A stretch of 64,000 nucleotides of DNA from Notospermus geniculatus (taxonomy: Eukaryota > Nemertea > Pilidiophora > Heteronemertea > Lineidae), in NCBI GenBank assembly GCA_002633025.1, contig NMRB01000168.1, positions 51,425 through 115,424 on the forward strand, written 5' to 3'. The position numbers and the translations under genes are program-made. The notes under the pieces were generated by a model, which saw only the letters and a list, made by a program, of their open reading frames with translations, was not told the DNA's origin and did no database searches. Of this stretch, positions 42,723 to 56,800 are shown in pieces; the stretch's first letter is position 1, and the number at the start of each line of letters is the position of its first letter.

Positions 42723-43098
42723 TAAACTCCCTACGCAGTTGTGTATCGCGCCCCGTTCGGTTTACCGCTCTCCACAACTGCTTAACTTGGATGTGTTCGC
42801 CGCGGTTGGTCAACAGATGGCGCTGAGCGAGTCGACCAATGAGAGCACCGAGCAACCGGTAACCAAGCTGGCCTGAGACACTTTTTCATTGGCCGAGCGG
42901 TTCGTAGCCATGGTAGCACAAGAATATCCGTTGCCAACGGGCCAAAGAGTTCTGAAAGCAGCGTGCTGATAGGCTGTAAAATTCGCGCCATGCCCTGACG
43001 CCATCTGTTGACCAACCGCGGCGAACACATCCAAGTTAAGCAGTTGTGGAGAGCGAGTAAATCGAAGGGGCGCGACTCACAACTGCGTAGGGAGTTTA
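42723..43098. mobile_element. Foldback element, unit 2 copy with damaged left arm
   Basis: The right arm equals unit 1. The left arm has several mismatches near 42744-42770 (GTGTATCGCG, GTTCGGTTTACCGC), directly after the N, which may be sequencing or assembly error. Confidence 0.7.
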
Positions 43099-43590
43099 CA
43101 ATCACGTAGATTTCCCTGTACATTGGCCCGCTAGAACTTTGCTGCCATCTGTTGGCAATATGCGCGGTTGACTGCTCCTATTCGTCGAAACGACAAATCC
43201 GCGGTTCGTCATTTGGACGAACCTTGTCAGAGGTTGTTTGAGATACAACAAGGGATCGTCAAAATGACGACCGTAGATTTGTCATTTCGACGAATTAGAT
43301 ACTCAATTTGGTGATAAATGGAAAACGAACCTAAGTTTGTCATTTTGACGAAGCAGAGTTTTTCAGTGTGTCAGTGTGTAGCACACACATCGTGTCTGCC
43401 ATGGGACTGGGAGTTGTGTCTGAGAGCTCGTCGCATGAGATGGGTAGCACACACATACATGTTGTAGCACACGCATACCTGTAGGTTTTTGCTCACAAAC
43501 ATGGCTCACAAGAGATGATTGAGATTTCGGTATTTCTGCTACCGGCTCTAGGAGGTGGTGTTGTACCTTATCATATTACAGTAACTATCG

Positions 43591-44885
43591 TTAGCCTACA
43601 ACGTACGTGAGTTTGAACTCACCTCCTAAGACCTTGGATCCTAGATCACCATCCATAGTGCTCTTACTTCTCGTCCTATTCATCACAGCTTCTTTCGTGT
43701 TCTTCTCAGGCCGAAACAACACCACGTGAATCTTTGGAATAAACAAGCAAGCAATGGCAACAGTCCCGCTAATAGTAGTCGCAATCGACAGCGTCACCAT
43801 TCGTATAGTGTTACTATTGGATGTGAAAAATATTGGAATGAATGCTAACCAGATTATACAGTTTGTATAATTTGTGAACGCCAATGTTCGCGTTTCGTTG
43901 AAACCGTCCGGTGTTTTTCTCGTTTTAATGGCGTACACGGTAGAGATAATCAGCAGAATGAACGGGTAGACTAATACTATGAGGAATGAAAAACCCTGGG
44001 CGCCTTGGCACACAAGAATTTTTTGATACCGCGTCGGGTAGATGTAAGCAGTTCCCGGATGATCTACAACCATCCAAACAGTGAGTATGACGACTTCGAG
44101 TATGCATAGCATCGTTATGATAAGTAATTGAGACCTTGGACTGATGAATCTCGCCTTTTTTGCAGTTTTCAACTCTGGGTTAAAGATCCGTGCAATGCGA
44201 TTGCACTTCGTCAAGATGGCGGCGTAGCATATCGTGTACGCTGCACCCAGAAGTACTCGCGTGAGGACGCATACGGCAACATTGGGTGTGGCCAGGAAGA
44301 CGAACGTCACGCCGTAGGAGAGGAAGATGCCGGCCAGCAAAACATGGCTGGACTCCCGCCCGGAGGCTTTGACGACCGGTGTATTATTGTACTTGATGAA
44401 GATGAAGACCATGACGATTGTTGCTACGATTCCTAACAAGGATAACACAACTGCAACAATGGTCAACGGGTTTATCAAAGGCATCATTTCCTCGGCGATA
44501 GGCTCGCATTGACTTCGGTTCCAATTGGGGAGGAAACCTTCCGGACAATCCACACACGTGTCTTCTGTTGGCTTGTACTGATAGTCTGTACAGTTGATGC
44601 ACACCCAACAGCAGTGGTCAGACTCTATGACCTTGACCGCCTGGTCTTCCGAACAAGGCTCAGAGCAGACCGACGGCAAAAACGTCCGTGATACGTTCAG
44701 AAATGTTGGGAAAATCTCCAAACGTTCCGTGATGTCGAATCCTGCCTGTGACGTGATGTTCCCGTTAAATTTCCCGACGTCTTTCCACTCGTAAACGCCA
44801 TTTTGATCTTTACCAAACGCCAGAATGCTGTAATAAGGTGGTCCGTCGATCCCGCCCACGAACACGAACTCATTGCCGCCCGTAT
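43591..44885 (-). CDS. GPCR exon 7: cysteine-rich domain, 7TM and tail
   Basis: After GTATTTTCAG, phase 1, 431 codons including stop. A single exon carries the end of the flytrap domain, nine cysteines, all seven helices and the C-terminus ending KLTYVVG. Confidence 0.92.
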
Positions 44886-47800
44886 CTGAAAATACCAAGA
44901 GCAGTACAGGTGTGAGCTTGAATCTTGGCCTTACATCGGTATTGAGTCAAAAGATGGCATGATAGACTCGCCTTATCAAAGTGGGAAAGATGCTTCGAGC
45001 CTCATTGGTGTAGTTAAAGGAGCACGGTATTGCCACTTTTTCTCGACAGACGGCGTCACCGCGCCACTCTCCAACCCAAGGGACTAACTACGTTGTCGGT
45101 GAATGGATCCGATTTCTCCGATTTTTGTAGTTCGTGTTGCTGCCGCTAGGTGGCTCCCTCTACGGCGGCAGTCAAATTACCCATAAGAGATCGCATACCG
45201 TGGCCCTTTAAGTGCAAAATGTACCGTACCTGTAAAATTCGTCATTTTCAAATAATGCAGGAGAATATCACCAGTGACTTTCTCCGGGGCCATGGCAGGG
45301 CAGAGGGTGTTGCTGACCGCGCCACAGAGGTCGTGGTGTAGAGCCTTCAACGCATAAGCAAAGGCGTATACTGCGTCTCGGACATACTGGAGTTGTGAAT
45401 GGTTCTTTTGCGAGTGTTCTGTAATTGGAAACACATAACTGAAGATGAACAAGAAAACGTAACTGATATGTTCGGAAGGACCACGTTGACATTGGTCAAA
45501 ATGTTATGCCAAAACACACTGGTGCATGGAGTGAATGACCACGATTTGGGGGTAGATTATACAAAAGAGGGTTTCCGCAAAGCCCCCGAAACGCGAGCCA
45601 ACCCCATTGTTCGATGCCAAAGAGAGCATCGAACAAAAGGATAGACGTTCACTCAGGCTGAAAGGGTAAATGTCGTCCTGGGTATACAAAGATTACCCAG
45701 GATCTCAGTCTTCACTAAAACAATACCCTGGGTGTAGTTTCGGTAGCCGAACATCACCCAGCATCGTAGTACGACACCTGGACTCGAGGTTGTCTCGCCC
45801 GTGGTCACGTGACTGGCTGAAGAATGTCATGAACAGCTACACTGAACAAGTACCGCGGCGCGAGACCGCGAGATTCCACGGGATTTCTAAATAGGACTCG
45901 TTCCCAGGCACAGATTGCGGAAGCTGGGTGATGTTCGGCTACCGAAACTACACCCAGGGTATTGTTTTAGTGAAGACTGAGATCCTGGGTAATCTTTGTA
46001 TATAGCCAGGACGACATTTACCCTTTCAGCTTCACTCAGAAAAAACACTTCGACACTGACTGCTCGTAACCACGCTGGTGATTCAAACACAAAATTATTT
46101 TATTCGTACGCGAAGTCGTTGATGCATAACTATGGTGTTTGTCGTATTCGCAGTTCATCTGGTAAATGGAAGGGGCATGGTCACCCCTTCTATTTGCCGA
46201 AACAACTGCAAAAATAGTCAACACGATTAGTTATGCATGAGTAAAATCGCGTACGAAAAAAATATTTTTAGGTTTAAATCACCAGCGTGGTAACAAGCTT
46301 ATTAGCAGTTAATATAACATAACCAAACCATTCTTAGACCTGGCAATGCAATTTCTGTATCCGGATATCAAGCCCGCTCGGCAATTTCTAAATCAAACAT
46401 CATTCACCGAGATTCCTAGACAAGGCCATCAGATCTTGCTGGCCATTGGAATTCGTTAGATGCTTCAAGAGAACCGTACAATAAAAGATGTTGAACAAAA
46501 TGCAAGAGGGAAGGAAGATACTGAGATAACGGCCCGTATTTTAGAATGCTCCTCAACGTAAAGAAGTTGCTCAAGGCTATTGTTCTCCTGTTGAGAACAA
46601 TAGCCTTGAGGAACTCCTTTACGTTGAGGAGCATGCTAAAATACGGGCCAATGAGTGCCCAATCCCGGTAGAAGTTCCTATATTCAGTGTGTGGCTGTGA
46701 GCTTTTGTCTTGTCGTCCTTTAAGCAAGAATTTTTTTTCTCAAAAGTGTGAGTCGCTCCGGCAAAAGCAGACGGTTCTCGCAAGTGATCATCAGTTTTCC
46801 CAACTATTGCCACTGATGTCCACTACACTATTGTAAGCCTGCGTCAACTTATATTTCAGCTGTTGTGCTGCGAGGTCGTTAACCCTTTCATGAGGTTGCG
46901 ACAAGCGTCTGCTTTTGCGGAAGTGGGTCACAAGTGGTCGGAAGATGGCCAGGATGGATAAAAAGTCATCACAGTAATTTTGCGACAGAGAACTTTTTTG
47001 TATATGTAGCTAACGGTAGGCCTGTTTAGTCTCAAAACATGTTATTGGTCAATGCAATATGTTGTTAAGTTTCCTGTCAAATATGTAGTTAAAACACTGT
47101 TAGATGAAGAAAAATTGAGGATCATACCTGAAGTGAAATTGGTATGTTCGATTCCTGAACACATCTCAAGCGGATTTGTGAACGAACAGTTGTACATTGC
47201 TTGCCAGTACTCTTTAAACCATGGGTTTCCTGTATGTGTGAAAGGGTTAATACTGAAACGAAGAAGAAAACCGAGTCCATTCAGCGCCACATGGCCAATG
47301 AATATTTCCCTGGAGGGTCTGACTCGGTAAAAGACTGGTCCGTAGGGGAAACACATGCATCTTTGATTAATAATCCCTAATGAAATAGTATATGGAACAC
47401 CTGTGGGTGACACCTTATTTACTGCCAATACAGGATATGCGTCTGAGAGCCGGGAACGGCTGCGCTTTTTTGTGTCGGCAAAGAACATTTGCTACGACGG
47501 CAAAGAACGTTTCTGACATGTCTGTGGGTGTGTTTGTGTAGCGAAATCGAGGAAGGAGCGTGCGGGGGTCCAGAGGGCATGAAATTAAAACTGCTGATTA
47601 AATCGTGGAAAGCTAGGAAATGTTTTAGTTGAAGAATGAACCATGGATCAGTAAATAACGCAAGTATCCTGAGGGAATTGTAAGAAGTGGTTACCATAAC
47701 CACAACGTGTTTTTTCAGGTTCAACTGTGCGTTCATTGTGAGTTTAGAGTGTTGATTTTGGAAAAATACCGTTCTCTTTCATTGAAACAGGTGGGACATG

Positions 47801-50800
47801 TCTAGCATCGGTAGATAACGATGAACATATTTTATGTGCGAGTTGTCTCTAAATGGGAAATCGCCACAAATGAACTGCCCATGGTCAAATTGCCCACAAA
47901 TGAACTGCCCATGGTCAAATTGCCCAAGTCGCGCGAGAGAACTCTCACTTGGCGCAGCACCTCAAAGGAGTATTGCCAATTTTCTCGACAGCCGGCGCCA
48001 CCATCTCCGTGCGCACCACTCTCCAACCACGGGGACGAATTACGTTGTCGGCGAATGGACCCGATTTACTATGTACATTTTGTAATGTTTTTTGTTTGTA
48101 GTTCGCATTGCTCCGCTAGGTGGCTTCCTCTACGTCGGCAGTCAAAATACTGGTAGAGATCACATACCATACTCCTATGACACATATGGCAGGAAAGTCA
48201 CTGTGTAGCACACATTAGAATTGTTGTCTATTCATGACTGTAGAAGGTCTCAAACTGTTGCTGTACATTGCAAATAGTGAGGTTTCGCAAGCGCCCGGTT
48301 AGGCCATACGACAATGTTTATCTATAATTGTTTGGGTACACCAACACAATAGATAAACGTCGTCGTAGGGCCTAACCGGGCGCTTGCGAAACCTCACTAA
48401 GTATCGTCACTCTACATCTACAGTGAACTGTTTGAAGTACCAAACAGTAATGAATGGACAACAACTCTATTAAAAACAAATAAAATAATCTCTAAGAATG
48501 AATCGTGATTTTCCAATCAGAATACAAAGTGTACTTTTTTTTGAACAACACTACACTTAAAGATAATGTATCATGACTTCATTGTTTATATTCAATGTTT
48601 GTAAACATGGATGTTTACATTATGTTGTTTTGGACTTCTGGGACATGCCAACCCACCAAATTGAATAGTTTCGATATCAAAAGAGTTTCTAGCGGGACAT
48701 GCCACCAATACATTACTCATAAGACAAAGAACGATTGGACACAAACACACAAAATGAAAATAAACAATGATTTTCGTGGCCCGCGAAAATACCCGTGATA
48801 CTTTATCTTTAACTACGACCTGTTGGTGTCCTTATGAATCATTCATAATTTACAGAGAGGATATAGTATTTCTGAAAACATGGAATGGGATTTCCTGAGT
48901 TCCCTTTGAACCTGACCCATCAAACAGCGTGTACCATTTATCAATGGCCGCCGTATCCTACACGACTTCAAAGACCAATTGGCTCCGCCGCTTTTAATTG
49001 GATTTCTGTCAGCGACTGAGCAGTATGTTCTGGTGATAACGTTTAGACGGGTCTTCATCGATATTGCAATGTATTGAGAACGGTGTGAATGGCGTATTTG
49101 TCAACCTGGACGTCAGACAGATTACTAGTATGTGCTGCGGTGTTCGTTTGTGAAAGATTAAAGGGCAACTATCCCCTATAATCGATTGCAAGCAATCATC
49201 GCTGGAAAGGCAGCAAGAGCTCAGACATACACACAAACAGATCACGGGTTCGATCCTCACCGCGCCTGGCCATTCTTTCTTGAACAGGGCCTATTAGCTA
49301 CGATCCTTCTTACACTTGTGCCTTCTCGATTTTGAAATCAGCCTTAAAGGGGTAGTCTACATCGTGTTTTTGAAGAGTATTCTGGTCGTTCGTAGTTTCT
49401 TACCCGACCGCCAAGGGTCTGAATTAATGCAGTTCAGCTTTAAGTTATTTCGTTTGCCTCGGGGTCTAAAAGTACCGAGCAGACAACGCGCCGTGACTTA
49501 GTCTCACCACGATCGTTAGACTCACCTCCTGAAGTATCGGTCAAACCCTGATATCTCCGCAGCTCTCGGCTGCACTGTGATAGCACCGTCCACAACCTCT
49601 TCCACCCCGTCCACAGCGATGAACCGTCCGCTCCATCCGTCGCTACCAACCCAGGTAAACGTCCGGGTCTGGTTTAACCTTTTGGCGGCATTGAATAACA
49701 TTTTGGCCTGCGGATGATCAGAGTAGACGATCACGACTGAAATATACACACAAGGAAAACTGGAGTGAAATTGATTGGCAATGGCAGACATTCACCTTAA
49801 GCCTGCCGCACACTGGAGCTATCTGCTGAGCAAAAAGTCATTCGAGACCGTTTGCTCAGCAGATAGCTCACCGAAACATACGCGCACACGCGAGCTTTCT
49901 GCCTCGCGAGGCCAAAAACTCACCGAAATTACGCGCACACGCGAGCTATCTGCTGAGCAAACGGTCTCGAATGACTTTTTGCTCAGCAGATAGCTCCAGT
50001 GTGCGGCAGGCTTTATGCCCCACCACACTGAGCTAGTTCCCAGTACGTTGCTTCAATTTTCAAGTAAAAATCATTTGCTTTTCTTTATGCATATGGACCA
50101 TTGACTGAGGAAGCCAATGATGTCGTATAATTTTCTCAGCTAGCTTATGGTAATGACAACCCTTTGAAGTTCACGTTCACGTCCTCAGAACGTATCTTAA
50201 CCTCTCTAACAACGCCTTACCTCGGGCATTGTTTTTCTGCATCAGTTGCTTCATTACGCCTGTGTAATGTGCCATGGCCTCGGCTGAATCTCCCCTCAAG
50301 CTGGAATCGACCTTAACCCTTGTGGCGATACAAATACCGAATCTGTCGGCGAAGGTTTCCAATGCGCCTGAACCCTTCAGCCCGTAGTTCGTGTCGTCGT
50401 AGACGATTGAGACGTACCCCCAGTCAAAGTGTCTGAAAATGAAGAAATGCCAAGAGGTATTTCTATTGGCCCGCCCCTCTAAGAACGAGCAGAGGCCTAT
50501 TTCCGCTTCTATCTGTGCCCTGTTCCCTCTCTCTTAATGACAAGTTATCTCCTGCCACGATCCGACTTTACGTTCAGTCCTTCTATTAAAGGGAGACATG
50601 CGAAAAATAATGCCCGGCGGGCACAAGTTGTCTTTGTTTTGATTAGCGCACAGCGCCGTCTGTTAATACGCGGTGACACTACGCTACTGCACAGGCCCCT
50701 GGAGAGCTATCAGTGAGTTTAGAACACGTATCTAACCAAAAAACACTAGTTTGTAAAAAACACACCCCGAGTTGACGAATTTGTGAGCTCGTGGTGTGTT

Positions 50801-53800
50801 TTTAGATACGTGTTGTGTTTTTCAGATACGTTTGGTTAGATACGTGTTCTAAACTCACTGATATCTCTCCAGGGGCCTGTGCAGTAGCGTAGTGTCACCG
50901 CGTATTAACAGACGGCGCTATGCGCTAATCAAAACAAAGACAACTTGTGCCCGCCGGGCATTATTTTGATCGCATGTCTCCCTTTAAACAACAATAAAAA
51001 TCAAAACGACTACTCGATCTTTCCTCAACACATGATTTACAGAAATGTTCGAAACTTACTTGAGTATTCTGATGATGGCCAACGCCTGGTTGACGTCGGA
51101 TGGAACGGTTCGTAAGAAGTAACCAAACTTCTCTGAATTACTAAGATCAGGGCTGGTAGACCGGTAACTCACCTGAAAATGACAAAAGTTGATGGTAAAT
51201 AATAATTGGTGACCATCGTTGTAAACAACGTTTGATGTATAAAAAAGCGGACTTGAACAGCATGGTGAGACCGGAGTAGCGGAAACGTGTGCATCTGCCA
51301 CCATTGAGATTGCAGCTTCCGTTTCTGGTTTGCACTGCTGCATGCGTGACAGAAGGAACTCGATATAATGTCAGAGGCAAAAGCATGGGACGCAACCGTA
51401 TTGCTAGCTCGAAACCAGCACTCAACCAGTGGTTGTGGACCTGCTATAGATTGGTTTCCGACTTCACCGCTTGAGGGCTGATACTGAGACGACCATTATC
51501 ACGTGATCGGTCGAAAAGCACTCATTGATTGAATCGGTTGCGTTTCCTCCCGGTCTCGCTGCCCGATCACGTGATAATGGACGGCAGGCAATACCGATCT
51601 CTAGTCAGTATAAGCCCTAGCGGTGAGATCGGAAACCTATGCAGGATTGTCGGTCACTCTACAACAGTGAGTGCCGATTTTCTCCACTACGTTACACAAA
51701 TCAGACACTGTCAGCGATCAGCCGCCGCCATGTTTGACCGCATCATTCCTCCTAATGGAGTTACCGTTAGGAGCCTGATCACAATTGGTAGATATTTTTC
51801 CATTTAACCTTCTGCTGCACTACTTTTCAAGATGGTAACCTTCGAACGATGCTAGAGGGTGTTGGTTAAACCTCGTCCCAAGACCCTCTAGTGTCAAGAT
51901 TGGGTCACTGCGGTGACTAGGGACCGAGCAGGAAGAACCACTGATTACATGTACCTCAAGATGGCTCGAAGTACAGTCACATCTGCTTGACCGCCGATCG
52001 GAAGAAGAGAACTCCAACCTAAACTGCCATTATTCCGCAGGCCATTTGTATCATTCTTGGAAATGATCTCCCGCTTAAATCACAGTCATTCTAACATGAT
52101 ATCCAGCCAATGTTTCTTAATTACATTTATCGTCCACTCGACTAGTTCTTTGATATAGGACTTATCAGGTCTTATGGTCTTTAGATCACTCGGGAGTCCG
52201 TCATCCGTTTATTAATAGGGAGGTTTAGAAAACAAACGATAAATGTAAACGTTAACGACAACGTCATTTTTGTACCGAAAATGTAATATAATGTGCAGTT
52301 TGAAAAATAACGTTGTCGTAAATTTATATTTAGCCTTTGATTTCTAAACCTCCCTATTGTCTTTGAAGCCATGCGAAATAGACTTCTATAGCATCATTGC
52401 TGAATGATTTATTTAGTACAATGTACAACGCATGCGCCCCATTGAACTTACACCCCTACCACTTGCATATTAAACTTTCAGTTTGTTTGCAAACAAATAC
52501 TTGTAGTTTGTCTGAAATGTTCTTTAATGAGGGCCCTTGCTCACTGCCTCAATAGGTGTCACTAGTGGAAAAAACTATGAAACTGACATCCCGGTCCTGA
52601 TCAATTTCCCACACAAAAGGCGTCCATTGTATATCTATATCATTTTTCCGGCGTCGTAACCCTGTTGGATTTTTGCCGGAGGTATGGAGTCCACGACAGA
52701 CTACTGTCCACCTGTGTGGGGTCTTTTACTTGCCCTGGCATAGACACTCTGGCATAGACCACGGCTTTTAGTCCCATCCGACGGACCCTGCATTAATGTT
52801 TCACAACTTTTTGTACATGCCTTCGCCCGGAGTCGAACCCGCGCCGACCCATTGCACAGTTTGTTAGTCAAGCGCGCTAACCACTCGACCACCGGGCATA
52901 TTGTCAAAAAGCGAACGACCCCTGGGAACGAGGTTGCTGTCAGCAGAATAGCCGCGTCTTTTGTCACCATCTCCATATATTTTGTCAGCCAAGTGTGCCT
53001 AAAATGATCGACTGTGGAAGCCCTATTTTTCAATTACCTACAGAAACAACGTGAATTTCCGTTAATTTTCTGCACCTCCCTGAGCACCCTTTCATATTGG
53101 CAAAGGTGATCAAGAGCAATCTCTTAATAATTTTTTTAAGGACTGCCTACACTCGTTTTCTGCTAGTGATTTAAAATCAAGCAATATTGTCATGGTTACG
53201 GTATTAAAAAAGGCAAAGTATTTTGCCTGGTTGAAAGATGGTACGTTTGGTATCGTTACTTTATAAGTAATGATCTTGCTTTGAGTGTGTCATGAATCAC
53301 CCTGCCTGTTCCTGATTTTAATTAATTTGAGTAATAGAGCGATTCTGCGACCTTACACGAACGTACACGTCGAGAATTCGCTGCGGTACTGTAGGTTATG
53401 TAATTTCAATAGACTGCTGACAATAATTTCGCTGCTTTGTCGGCCTGTAAATGGCCCGTCAAACTGATCACCTACGGCCAAAAGAACCTACAGGGATCTG
53501 TCGCATAGAGAGACAAAACGCCTCGCGGTGATATTGCTCTGTAACCAAATATGCCCAGGGACATTATCTTCACTTAATGAACGTTAACACCGAACAGCCT
53601 TGGAAGTATTGGCGTTGGGATCAACGACTTGTCAGTAATTTTATTTTACCGACAATAAAGGCAAGTCGTTGAGAGATGGGTCCCGCCAAAATGGCTTCGG
53701 TACTCCTCTGAAATCGAAGGGGCGTTAAGAACTGGATGTACTCTATTGGTCCAGTTTTGCCCATAAAATCATCGTGAAATCTGCCTATCCGATAACGAGT

Positions 53801-56800
53801 ATTTTCGGCGACGGTGTCACCGTCATTTCGAATCCCCTAAATGGTCGTATCATAAGAGGGAGTGCATGAGAACATAATTATTGGCGGACGAAGACGCAAA
53901 ACAATTATTATACTCTGGCTTAATGGACCAACTGGGATGACAAATAGCTAAATGAGACATAAACACCTTGAGCAAACACTATTGTTACAGCAAAAACGGC
54001 CATTTCTGACGTGGGCGTGATGATTTTGTATACAGCTACCAATGCCATTCTGCTTATAGCGACCTTCAGCAAAGTACTTCCTTCGCCTGTGGCTTACCGA
54101 CTGGCTCCATAACTAGCCGGCGAAGACGAGGGCGTATTTTCTACATCGACCCTTTTCTGTCTCCCAAGATTCGAATGAGAAAGCGGAGGAACCTAAACCC
54201 TTTCGCCGCCAGTGGCTATTTCATTTAAAATGATAAACCAGCAAATCTCGAAATCTTGGGTGTGTTTCAAAATTGGTCACCCAAGAAAATGGGGCAAAAT
54301 TTAACTTTGAAATGATCACAAAGATTTCTGCCATTTCCAAAAATCAAATGTAGTATTTGATAATATAGACCTTTAACTATTTAATTCTTTTTAATTCTTT
54401 TTAATTCTTTTTAATTCTTAACTCTTTAACTATTTAATATAGACCTTTAACTATTAGTTTCTCCATCTGGGATGTACAGTGTACACTCATTTGAAGGAGG
54501 GTATCAAAAAATATTGAGCTGACCAGGAAAATCTATCGTTCCGTCCGACACCAAAACTACTCTCTGCTGTCAGACTTTAAAGGCCCGAACCCACTGACGC
54601 GTTTTCACGCAGCGGGAAAACGCAGCGGCAGAAAATGCTTTGTAAAAAGGCAGCGGATCGAGAAAATAACAAAGGATTTGTCGGGCAGTGATGAAACCGC
54701 GGCGGCAAAACGCGACAGTGGGTTCAGGCCTTTAAGGGTTAATAGATCAATTAGTTTGCAGTGCCATAATTTAGAGCCCCATGATACCTAGATCTGACCT
54801 GAATATTGTAGAGTTTCAATAAACAGCCTTTCACCAGTAGACAAAAGAATGGTGAAAATTTTCTGGTGTCGGACGGAACACTTTCTAAAACACACCCTCT
54901 TACAGAAACCTTATCACAAGGTATTCATTGGAAAGCACTCACCTACATCCTTTCAATGAATACCTAAACTCCTCCGCAGTTTCAAACCGCTACCCACAAT
55001 GTTACCCGCGCTCTGGAACTGCTTCAGTTGGTGCGATCCTCAAAGTATCACTAATAGACGGCGTTAGCTGTCCGATTCGGGGAATCCCCGCTGGGAATCT
55101 GCCGCGCGTATGAATACACTATGTGCATTTTGTACACGTGCCTGTATCTTAGCCAATCAGAAAGTGTGTTACAGCGGCGTCGGTTAAATCTTTGATGATG
55201 ACTTGTGATTGGCTCCCTCGTCAAACAGAGCGGTCTATTGACGATCCCTCAGGCGCCAATCATGCCAGTGTTTAGTGGGTCTATAGCTATGGCCAACTAA
55301 ACACTGGGGACGAGTGTAATAAAATTTATTACACTAAACACATGAAAGACACCTGACATCCACCATGTATTTAATACATGGTGGATGTCAGGTGTCTTTC
55401 AAGTGTTTATTTTTCAGAATTTCATTTTTGATATCATTGACCTATCAGTGCAGGGTTAACCGACCACGTTTTCAAGACATGCGAAATCGGAAAAGCGCCG
55501 TCAAAATGTGAATTGCTATTATCATTATCAACTTCATTAGAAAGCTCTCAAATAAGGGGTTTTCGGCAGGAATGTTTCTGATAAACACACTAATTGGAAT
55601 TCGGGAGATTTTGACGCTGAACTCGATTGCTGTAATTGAAATTTTGAAAATACTTATAATGCACTCAGAAATCATAGCTAATTCATATCATCGGTAAGTT
55701 CACGAAATTGCAGTTCTCAGTACGTTTTAGGCCTATAATAAGGGAGGTTTCGCAAATCTGACGAAAAACGAAGTACGAAATACGAAATTCAACTTCATTT
55801 CCAGGACCAAATGTATTTCTCGAGATGGTTGGTACCACAAAATGTCTCTGCCAGTGCGTGTTTTAGCATATCATGTAAGACCGAGAGAGTATGTGCATCT
55901 TCCACTTCGTAGATACGAAGTGGAAACGAAAGATAAATTTTAAAGTTAAATAGAGACAGTAGCCAAACTCTCTCGGTCTAACGTCATACGCTAAAAGACG
56001 CTCTTGCAGCAGGGGAATTTGTGGTACCAACCACCTCCTGAAATACATTACGTCATGGAAGTGAAGTCCAACTTCGTACTTCATGTTTCGTCAGATTTGC
56101 GAAACCTCACTATTGTATATTCGGCATGACGAAGCCACCGAAACGACGAGTCTACGATTTCAACTTCTAGGGAAAATACTATGGATTTCCAATAGTTGCA
56201 ATTAAAGTGACACAGAATGTTGTTTTACTTGTAGTCACATGCTATTGTATTGTAAATGTTCTCCTGCAACTCTACATGTAGGTTTATCCATTGACGTCAG
56301 GGCCGGATCCATAGAAATAGGGGGCACACCCCCGAAGGCGAAGCCCTGCCCTCAGTTGGCGCGCACCGCAGGTGGGTGCACACGAAGTGGGGTCTGGGGG
56401 CCTCCGCCAGAAAAATTTGAAAAACCAAAGCTCTGAGATGCGATTTCCCAGCATCTTATACATGAAATACAAGACGATTTCCAAAAAATGCAGTAAAAAA
56501 ATCATTGCCCCTCAAAAAATAGGGGGGGGGGGCACGTGCCCCATGTGCCCCCTCTATCCGGGCCTGGACGTGACATGTATTAGAACCTCTCGAGGTGCTC
56601 GTCAACATGAGAGTTGTCTCATGCAAGTTGACTTCTTATGGGCAACTAAGCAGCAGACTTCATATGGGCGCCGTGTATCGCACGCCGGAGTGGACAAAAT
56701 TCTGAATTAATTTCCACATTAATTCAAACGAATTAATGTCTACATTATATCGACCAATAGGATTAGATTTTTATATGTGGACATTAAATCGATTTAATGT

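Larger units (their letters stand above)
41423..44868. repeat. Tandem duplication unit 2 (contains the functional-looking 7TM exon)
   Basis: Matches unit 1 from AGATGGTGGGCATCTTCTAC onwards and continues without break into intron 6 of the receptor gene, so it is likely the ancestral copy. A single N at 42721 marks a closed or collapsed gap at the foldback. Confidence 0.85.

Noticed and set aside
47042-47488. Whole 148-codon - strand ORF as one gene
   Set aside because: Only 47128-47252 is coding (GPCR exon 5); the rest is flanking intron.
49225-49268. tRNA-like GGGTTCGATCCTCACCGCG on the + strand
   Set aside because: Only a B-box-like 3' half is visible. No matching 5' half; possibly another SINE fragment.
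52828-52900. Functional tRNA gene on the - strand
   Set aside because: A- and B-box-like words are present, but the anticodon arm and acceptor stem do not form a proper tRNA, and a SINE body follows.
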